64,000 bases of DNA from Glandiceps talaboti (lineage: Eukaryota > Hemichordata > Enteropneusta > Spengelidae). The notes under the pieces are model-generated. The model saw only the letters and a program-made list of their open reading frames with translations, made no database searches and was not told the DNA's origin. Of the stretch, positions 56,053-64,000 are shown in pieces; the first letter of the stretch is position 1; every line of letters begins with the position of its first letter. The stretch is from contig NC_135558.1 in the NCBI RefSeq assembly GCF_964340395.1, forward strand, positions 15,045,500 through 15,109,499. The letters are read 5' to 3'. A program made the position numbers and the translations under genes.

Positions 56053-58440
56053 ACTGTAACAGGCCTACAAGTAAAAAAAATAAGCACACACAGAAACACA
56101 ACAATATGTACAACACACTTAAAATATACATAAATGAATGAAATAAAGGCATGGGTAAAAGGGAAAAATAAACTAGTGTATAAAATTACATTGCAAGCAA
56201 GTTTTTTGATTCGGACTTTTATTACAGTGGCATAGAGTCACCTAGCAGGCTGTGTTGGTGAATTGGTACTTAGAAGTGTGCTCCTAAGCCCATTGTTGCT
56301 TCAATTTGAACGTGGGAATTTTGATACATCAAGTAAATGTTGACACGGCTCAGCGACTGGCAACATATGTTAACGATGTGGGCTAATAAAGAACATGACA
56401 TTTAAAATATGTGCGGAATTACCGTTACATGTAACATGACATTTCAAAGTACATTTGACATATTTTACTGCATTATGATCTCGACTTCTTTATTTACTCC
56501 ATCAGACATATATGTACACGTTCATTCTATGGGAAAAACAAGTAGTGTGATCGTGTCTGTTTTCTTAGATTACTCAGTGGCAAGTCACACGTTAGAAACA
56601 AATTGTTTGGTGTGAAATGATAGACCGTGACACCAATCGTAATATGAGGCAAGGTATCTTATAAAGTAGTGCTGTATATAATATGACATGTGATTTATGT
56701 AATTTCAAATTGCCAATGACAAAGAATATTAAAAAATGGTGTAGGGCCTATCACCCAGCTCATCGGGCTTACATGTCATGTCTCTATAAAATTAAATAAA
56801 TACTCAAGACTAAAGAAACTTGGAATTTGGAAAGAGCATGCGCAATCAGGTAAAGTTACTATATATGTCACCCATCCCCACAACGAGAAACAGACCGGGT
56901 ACCTGATGAAACAAATGTGTCAAAGTTGCAATAATATGACTATACCAAACCGCTAATGTACTGATGAAGATATTTACAAGAGTTGTTCCAATCATAAAAT
57001 GAACAAGACATTACATTTTCTATAAGGGGATCAGGGTTGGGAATACAGCCTTTAACTGAACGTACGTGCAAGCTTTCTTCCCTTTCTGCATCAATTGTTT
57101 GGGTTAACTCTTCCCGTTTGAAAGCATTTCTCATTAAATGGTGACCTTTTGGTAGTTATTGTTTCAAAAGTTTATCAGGTTGAAATATAACCAACACGTG
57201 ACGTGTGTACGTCACAACATTCATCAGAGACAATGAAGAAAGGAAATAACCAAGACCTTAAAAAGTACAAAATAGTACTTCTTTCAACTTGTTTTTAATT
57301 CCCACAAAAATCTAGTATAAACTAATTCTCACGTCTAAAAATTCATAGCAAAGTCTCCAAAGTCATTTGTATTGATTTCGAAAGATAGACCGAGAAGAAC
57401 CATAAATTGTGCGCACATGTAGCTTCCATAGTCGCTGTCGGTAAACTGTGGAGTTATTGTCTTCAGCATGCGCCAGACATTATGTTCACGTTCCTTCGTT
57501 TGAAATAAGAGAGGTGGCGTTATGATATGAACGTACCCATAACGTAAAACTGTCCACACCCAGGAGAAACAAAAGAACACTTTATCACCCGTAAGGGGCG
57601 CACTATAACTCAAAGTAGTCGGGGCTTGACGTGGTTTTGTTGTAGCTGGGAGAGAACGGTATGCGCATTATAGCTGGTTGGTATTTTTTGGATTGTATGA
57701 ATTACTTTGTGATAATAACCTCGCCGTTGACAGAAAGAGTTAGAGATTAGTTCATTTTTTTTCAAGTAAGAGCTGATCCCTTTCAAGTGATGATACTTCC
57801 ATGCACAGTCTCAGCTAATCCTTTGATGGGTCCTACGTGACTGGCAGAGTCCAACTGCAATACACATGTAGACATACTTTGAAACGTTTGAAGGAAGTTA
57901 AATGACTAGAAATTTGATAAGACCTTGCACTTTATTGTCTGGTTATTTTTCCTTCTTTTAAATTTCCATTGGCAAAAAAATAAAAACAACAAAACTACGG
58001 GCAAAAATCAAAATTATTCAAAATCATAAAGCAATCTCCAAGTGCTAGGAAATGTTGTACATGTAGGTGTCATACACGCAATGTTGTAGAGAGGAATTTT
58101 ACATATAACATCAAATATACAGAATACAGGATATATATACAGAACAAAATATACAAAGTTAAATAAAAACAATGAAAATAAAATGAAAATGTCCACAAAT
58201 GGAATTTTAAAAGAATTTTTGTTCCGAGAATGAAGAAGAAAATCACAGATGCAGGTTGGTACTTGGGACAACAATCGAGTAATTAATCCGAAAACGTGAA
58301 CAGGCAACCATGGTGGAGTTTGAAGGGTGGGAGACCTTCATGAGCAATTAACTAGCTAAAACTAATTATGGTGTCGTGATGGTTGAAAGCTTAGAATGCC
58401 AGGCTGGTTCTGAATATGCATATGGATGAGGATTTGGTTT
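56053..58440. other. Unique non-coding DNA; one doubtful open frame
   Basis: On the minus strand 57335-57613 is open for 92 codons and looks partly protein-like (VWRMLKTITPQFTDSDYGSY). It has no clear acceptor and no recognised family, so it is not called as a gene. The rest shows no feature. Confidence 0.35.
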
Positions 58441-58460
58441 TTATTTTGGATTTTCAATCC

Positions 58461-58582
58461 AATATATATATATATATATATATATTAAAAATCCCCCCCC
58501 AAAAAAAAAATACATATATATATATACCTCGGTGAGTATCAATCTGCTGAGACAGTGCTCTATACCGCAGTGGCAGAGCGCA

Positions 58583-58665
<83 letters not shown>
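58461..58665. repeat. Two (TA)n microsatellites with poly-C/A tract
   Basis: (TA)n at 58461-58484, a CCCCCCCC then A-run near 58494, a short unique piece (58526-58584), and a longer (TA)n at 58585-58665. Confidence 0.95.
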
Positions 58666-58670
<5 letters not shown>

Positions 58671-58702
58671 ATTTTATCATGGCTTTCTAATTTAAAAAAA
58701 AA

Positions 58703-58778
58703 TATAATAATTGTAAAGCGCTTTTATATCGTCTTTCACGGAGTGGGAAAGCGCTATATAAGAACCCAACATTATTAT
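58703..58778 (+). mobile_element. SINE 3' tail, 5'-truncated
   Basis: AATTGTAAAGCGCTTTTATA, GAGTGGGAAAGCGCTATATA and AGAACCCAACATTATTATTA match the tail of the SINE at 32246-32603. It lies immediately left of the retroelement's gag region. Confidence 0.7.
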
Positions 58779-58799
58779 TAGACAAATTGCTAGTGTTCC

Positions 58800-58832
58800 C
58801 CTTGTGTAACAAAGAAGAGGAAGAAGAAGAAG

Positions 58833-58900
<68 letters not shown>

Positions 58901-60040
58901 GAAGAGGAAGAGGAAGAGGAGGAGAAAAAAGAGGAAGCACCATTAACCAAGGCACCACCATCTACAACATCATCAAGGCATAGCACACTCAAAGCTCGCA
59001 TTATGGCTGAAGCAGCGTCAGCAAGACAGGATGCTGAAATCAAGAAAACGATCGCAACTAAGGAAGCAGAGTTTCAAAAACAACGTGCAATTCAGGAAGC
59101 TGAACACAATGCTACACTGAGAATACTGCAGGCAGAAAAGAAAGCAGCCAGCCTGAAGCATCAGCACAGATTTACCAACAAGTACTGGATGAAGAGATTA
59201 GTGGAATTAACTTCACATCACCAGAACAAACTTCGAATGACCATGCTGTACGTTTTCGCAACAAAACAGAACGGAAACAACTTAACACACAAGCATCACC
59301 ATTTCTCCATAACCCATCACCTCCAACTCGGGCAAGTACGCCCTCTCCAGTCGAACGAGTAACTATGTATCCGGCTACAACATACACTGCCAGTCCACAA
59401 CATCAATTCAACACACCAGTGAGTTATATGGCACCAACAGCACTACCCACTGAGTATATTCAACTACTGGCCCGCCAACGGCTCCCAGTACAAGAACCCG
59501 AAGTCTATTCAGGTGATCCCATCATGTTTCTACCCTGGAAAAGATCCTTCGAGTCTATGGTACAGGCAGCGTGTGTTCCAACAGCAGAGAAATTACCATT
59601 CCTGAGTAAATATACAAAGGGAGAACCAAAGACCTTGATTGACAGATATCGTTTAAGATATGTGAAGGATGTTGAAACAGCATACCAAGAAGCCTGGAAA
59701 GAATTAGAAGAGAGATTCGGCAACCCTGCAGTCATCACCTCAGTAATCATACAGAAGCTTACTTCTTTCGCCAAGTTCAGAGCCGATGACAACCTGAAGC
59801 TCCTCGAAAGAGCAGACTTGTGTGTTGACACTGTAGCACACATGGAAGAACTACCACACCTCATCACACTTGACACACCTCATGGCATGAACCCAATCGT
59901 GGAGAAGTTGCCAGCCTTTATTTTAAACAAGTGGAGAGAGAAAGTATCAGCCTATAAACAGAGCCGCAAGCAATTCCCACCATTCAGCTACTTCACCAGA
60001 TTCCTGAAAGACATAGCAAGAAACAAGAACGACCCTGACA
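58800..60040 (+). other. BEL/Pao gag region
   Basis: A long Glu/Asp tract from GAA/GAT repeats (about 58817-58920) is followed by a Lys/Glu/Ala coiled coil (EAEFQKQRAIQEAEHNATLR). The DUF1759-like gag core then carries VYSGDPIMFLPWKRSFESMV. The core forms the particle shell in this family. Confidence 0.75.
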
Positions 60041-60139
60041 TCCCAAAACTAAGCAGCTCAAATACTTCATCAGACAGGTCAAGGACCAGTCAACAACAAC
60101 GAACCACGGCACATGTACGTGCTACAAAAACATCAGATG

Positions 60140-60960
60140 ATGGCAAGAAATGTCAATTCCATGATGCTCCAGGCCATGACTTGACTGAGTGCAAGGCATT
60201 CGCAAAACTACCAATATCAGAAAGAATCAATTTGTGTAAGAAGAAGGGACTGTGCTTCAAATGTACACAGAAACATCTCGCAAAGGACTGCACCACTAAA
60301 CTTGAATGCACTGTGTGTAAAAGCAACAAACACTTGACATGCCTCCACTCTACACCAGAAGAAAGAGCTAAACAGCAAGAACACAACGTAAAGGTTGACA
60401 AGAGCAAAACAAAAGTTGAAGACAAACAGGAAGCCACTACAAAGTGCACAAAGCTCGCCAAGTGTCCAGTAGGACGATCATGTGGAAAGATAGTGCTCGC
60501 AAAAGTCTACAAACAAGACAAGCCGACAGACTACATAGAAACCTATGTTGTAATAGATGACCAATCAAATGCCTGCATGGGGGATACCCAACTCTTCGAT
60601 GCACTGAAGATAAACGGCCCCAAGCTAGAATATGAACTCTCAACATGCAGCAGCAAAGAACTTAGAAGGGGAAGACGTGGCAACAATCTTATCCTCGAAG
60701 CAATGAACGGTAAGAAGAGGTTCCCACTCCCCATTGTACTTGAGAATGACAACATTCCAAGCGACAAGAATGAAATACCAACACCAGAAGTATGTAAGGC
60801 TTTCAACCACCTGAAACCCATCGCAGACAAAGTTCCAGAACTGAGAGAAGATGTAGGAATCCATCTCCTCATTGGCAGAAACTGTCCAGAACCTCTAAAA
60901 GTCAGAGAAACAAGAAATGGACCAATCAACTCGCCTTGGGCTCAACGCACCGACCTAGGG
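60140..60960 (+). other. BEL/Pao zinc-knuckle and protease region
   Basis: CFKCTQKHLAKDC near 60250 is a zinc knuckle of the type found in this family. The YVVIDDQSNACM stretch near 60540 opens the DUF1758-like aspartic protease domain, and the LLIGRNCPEPL segment near 60870 is its usual end. Confidence 0.75.
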
Positions 60961-61289
60961 TGGACTGTTTCTGGAGAAATGTGCCTAGAATCAGCAAGAG
61001 GAACAGTTAGGGCTTCTGTGCACCACACAACAGCGAGAATTAGTGACTCAACCCTTCAGGGAACACAAACATTAATGAAAGACAAGGGCTGTGACCACCA
61101 CATCCACATCAGGGAAATTGTAAACTCAACACCCACTCCAATGGAAGCAAACGTCTTTATGGAAACACCAGATGATGAGGAAATGGCATTGTCAATAGAA
61201 GACCAACAGTTTCTGCACATAATGAAGGAAGGAGCCCATACTAACTCAGAAGGTAACTTAGAACTTCCCTTACCATTCAGAAAAGATCC

Positions 61290-62340
61290 AAGACAGCTAC
61301 CAAACAATCACCCACTAGCTTTCAATCGATTCAACAAACTGCTGAGTCAACTTCGCCGCAAACCAGAGATGATGACACAGTACCTTGAATTCATGGGAAA
61401 AATAATAGAACGCAAACACGCAAGCCCTGTCCCCGAGAGCGAACAAGATACTAACAATGCATGGTACCTACCACACTTTGGTGTGTATCATCCCAAAAAA
61501 CAACAGATCAGAGTAGTATTCGACTCCAGTGCAAAGTATGGAGTCTCCCTCAATGACACACTTCTACAGGGACCAGACCAAATGAACAGCCTGCTTGGCA
61601 TCCTCCTAAGGTTTAGGTGTGAACCAGTTGCAGTAATGGGTGACATAGAACAAATGTTCCACAGTTTCCATGTCAACAAAGAACACAGACAGTATCTTCG
61701 CTTCCTCTGGTTTCAAGACAATGATCCTGAGAAGCCAATAATACAATATCACATGAATGTTCATCTCTTTGGCAACGCTTCATCCCCTGCTGTAGCCACC
61801 TGTGGTTTAAGAATGATTGCTGAAGAAGAACAAACATCTTATGGGAAAGACACCAGAGACTTCATACACATGAACTTCTACATCGACGATGGACTGACCT
61901 CACAGCCAGATGCAGCAACAGCCATCAGTCTCATAGAAAGAACAAGACAGGCACTAGCCACCAAGAATATCAACTTCCACAAGATTGTTTTCAACAACAA
62001 GGAAGTTATGACTGCCCTCCCAACTGACATACAGGGCAAAGACCTACAAAGTTTGGACTTCACCAAGGATACTCTACCTACACAGAGGTCATTGGGTGTA
62101 CAGTGGTCTCTACAAACGGACTCCTTTACATTCGAAGTCAACATGAAAGAGAAGCCGTTCTCACGGCGGGGAGTTTTGGCAATAGTAAACTCCATCTATG
62201 ATCCGATGGGTATATTAGCACCAGTCTCCATTGAAGGAAAACTTATCCTTAGAGGCCTCATGAAAGAAACCATGAAAGAAAAGGACACAACTAGTGTGGG
62301 ATGGGATGACCCCTTACCTCATGAATACTTACCTCGCTGG
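61290..62340 (+). other. BEL/Pao reverse transcriptase and Pao linker
   Basis: Landmarks of the BEL/Pao polymerase are RVVFDSSAKY, VAVMGDIEQMFHSF, LFGNASSPAVA and the catalytic-loop form FYIDDG near 61880. IYDPMGILAPVSIEGKLIL marks the Pao (peptidase A17) domain that follows in this family. Confidence 0.9.
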
Positions 62341-62429
62341 ACCAAATGGCGTGACAGCCTCAGCTATCTTGAAAGCGTACATCTACAATGCTGCTATACC
62401 CTCCTGGGTTTGGACCTGTCAGAAGACGT

Positions 62430-62800
62430 GAGTGCCCCATCTTTTCAGATGCCAGTGATGCAGCCATAGGGGCAGTTGCCTATTTGCGCCAAATCAACAA
62501 CAACGGTAAGGTCAACGTAGCGTTTCTACTCTGCAAAGCGAAGGTTAACCCAACTCATGCAGTGTCTATCCCTCGCCTAGAAGTATGTGCAGCTGTGCTA
62601 GCTACTGAGTTAGCAAGAACTATCACATCAGAAATGAGAAGCACTATAGACTGTGTTGTCTACCACACAGACAGCACTATTGTACTTGGATACATAAACA
62701 ATGAATCAAAGCGTTTCCATGTTTACGTGGTAAACCGAGTTCAGAAGATTCACCGAATGTCATTACCAAACCAATGGCGACATGTCTCCACAAGTCAGAA
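62430..62800 (+). other. BEL/Pao RNase H region
   Basis: The SDASDAAIGAVAYLR opening strand, IPRLEVCAAVLATELA helix and VVYHTDSTIVLGYI strand match the RNase H domain of BEL/Pao polyproteins. Confidence 0.8.
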
Positions 62801-63329
62801 TCCAGCAGATCTAGCAACACGGTCAGTTCCAGCTCAACGACTTACGTCAACAACGTGGCTCAAGGGCCCAGATTTCCTCTGGCAACCAGATGATGATCCC
62901 CCTTCAGCAACGCCCTTGGACAGTCACCAGTACAACTATCAAATCAATGAAGAAGACCCAGAGGTACGTAAACAACCTCGGGTTCTGACAACGGCTATTA
63001 CAAAACCTAAACACAGACAACCAGACAACCTAGGTTCAGAAAGATTTCAACGATTCTCATTGTGGCTCTCCCTCAAGAGAGCAGTGGCAAACATAATCAA
63101 CAGAATACTGCTACATAAGACTAACAACAAAGAAGAAAAGGAAAAACGAGCAGCTGACAAGCAATCTACGCTCAACACATTATTACAGGCAGAGATTGTA
63201 ATCCTCCGCACAGTACAGAAAGAGGCATTCCCTGAGGAGCTCAAGGTATTATCAAACCCAGAGTCACCAGATAACAACAGTGTAAAGAAACAGAGCCCCT
63301 TGTATCACTTGAATGCATTTATAGACCAA

Positions 63330-64000
63330 GATGGACTAATTCGTGTAGGAGGAAGACTACGTCAGGCTGACCTCGATCTCTGTGGCCGTCATCCAATAGT
63401 TCTACCAAAGAACAATCACATCTCAAGGCTCATAATAGAACATGTTCACCAAGAAGTACAACACCAAGGACGGCAAATTACACTTGCCGCTACAAGAGCC
63501 AAAGGTTACTGGGTCATTGGCCTACATGACCTGGTAAGGACAGTACTACACCAATGCACCACTTGCAGAAAACTAAGGGCTAGACCCCTCACTCAACTTA
63601 TGGCAGTCCTTCCCACAGACAGGCTAGAAAACACTCCACCATTTACCAATGTCGGAATAGATGTCTTCGGACCCTGGAGTGTGGTGACAAGGAAAACCAG
63701 AGGCGGTTCATCAAATGCAAAGCGATGGGCTGTAATCTTTGTATGTCTGTACACTACTGCAGTGCATACTGAAGCCATCGATTCTATGGATACATCAGCA
63801 TTCATCAACGCTCTGCGCCGCTTTATAGCCATTCGCGGTACAATTAAAAAGCTTAGATGTGACCAAGGCACTAACTTCATCAAGGAACGAACTCAATTCA
63901 GCCATCAATGAATTGGACCAAGACCATATTGACAAATTTCTCGGTAAGAACAACATTGAATGGAACTTCAACCCTCCCCATGCATCACACTTTGGCGGTA
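63330..64000 (+). other. BEL/Pao integrase region, cut by window end
   Basis: The HHCC zinc-binding segment (HVHQEVQHQG ... CTTCRKLRARP) is followed by the catalytic core start (NVGIDVFGPW) and the RCDQGTNF second acidic residue. The remaining core and the usual C-terminal DUF5641 lie outside. Confidence 0.8.

Larger units (their letters stand above)
58790..64000 (+). mobile_element. BEL/Pao LTR retroelement, runs off the window
   Basis: The element shows, in order, an acidic and coiled-coil gag N-terminus, gag core, zinc knuckle, protease, reverse transcriptase, Pao-type linker, RNase H and integrase, the order typical of BEL/Pao. Almost all of it is open; it looks nearly whole with about two breaks in the visible part, which suggests a young copy. 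No 5' LTR is recognised, and the left edge is bordered by a SINE tail. The 3' end and second LTR lie beyond the window. Treated here as an element fossil, not as a host gene. Confidence 0.9.

Noticed and set aside
57335-57613. 92-codon minus-strand open frame with partly protein-like composition
   Set aside because: No acceptor or donor, no recognised family and no second copy, so support is too thin for a gene call.
58687-59043. Poly-Ser and poly-His open frames on the minus strand
   Set aside because: They are antisense to the GAA/GAT repeat in the gag region.

Overview
The window is eukaryotic nuclear DNA. It is AT-rich and full of microsatellites and dispersed repeats, its coding exons are few and short with GT/AG splice signals, and it holds tRNA-derived SINE sequence and a BEL/Pao LTR retroelement. 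Protein families and repeats fit a marine invertebrate animal, but the species cannot be read from the sequence. Hemichordate, cephalochordate or lophotrochozoan are all open.

Region 1 (about 1-8.1 kb) holds a ~145-bp satellite and two exons, both on the plus strand, of isopenicillin-N-synthase-like 2-oxoglutarate/Fe(II) dioxygenases: a last exon (1665-1853) and, beyond it, a first exon (3802-3977). They lie in the order expected of two tandem gene copies. Two arrays of a ~110-bp minisatellite flank the first exon.

Region 2 (about 8.1-37.4 kb) is the core of the window. It is a scrambled tandem array of an intronless SLC35G1-like (EamA/DMT) transporter gene, all copies on the minus strand. 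Three copies are intact (9433-10482, 15515-16564, 28838-29878). Two are internally damaged (22063-22892, 30580-31345). One keeps only its 5' half (34003-34620). Two survive only as 3'-end scraps (near 13.4 and 25.8 kb). Non-coding blocks are duplicated with the genes: one with a poly-G tract starts near 13.45, 23.84 and 31.45 kb, and another pair is 5.75-8.1 and 26.15-28.03 kb. A broken copy of the neighbouring gene's exon (12.47-13.13 against 37.12-37.75 kb) and a dioxygenase last-exon scrap (17943-18014) show that the duplications also carried pieces of both flanking genes.

Region 3 (about 37-58.7 kb) is mostly single-copy non-coding DNA with a few minus-strand exons of unrecognised, basic, low-complexity proteins (37123-37749, 38729-39061, 53709-54616). 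The last is an apparent first exon with a clear splice donor. One plus-strand candidate terminal exon (38248-38518) holds AGGTCA direct repeats. Fold-back or MITE-like inverted repeats lie at 35.2, 50.0 and 55.6-56.1 kb, and long simple repeats are scattered through.

Region 4 (58.8 kb to the end) is a largely open, probably young BEL/Pao retroelement running off the window. Gag-like, zinc-knuckle, protease, reverse transcriptase, RNase H and integrase parts appear in the usual order. I see no convincing new biological system. The most informative content is the architecture of the SLC35G1-like array.
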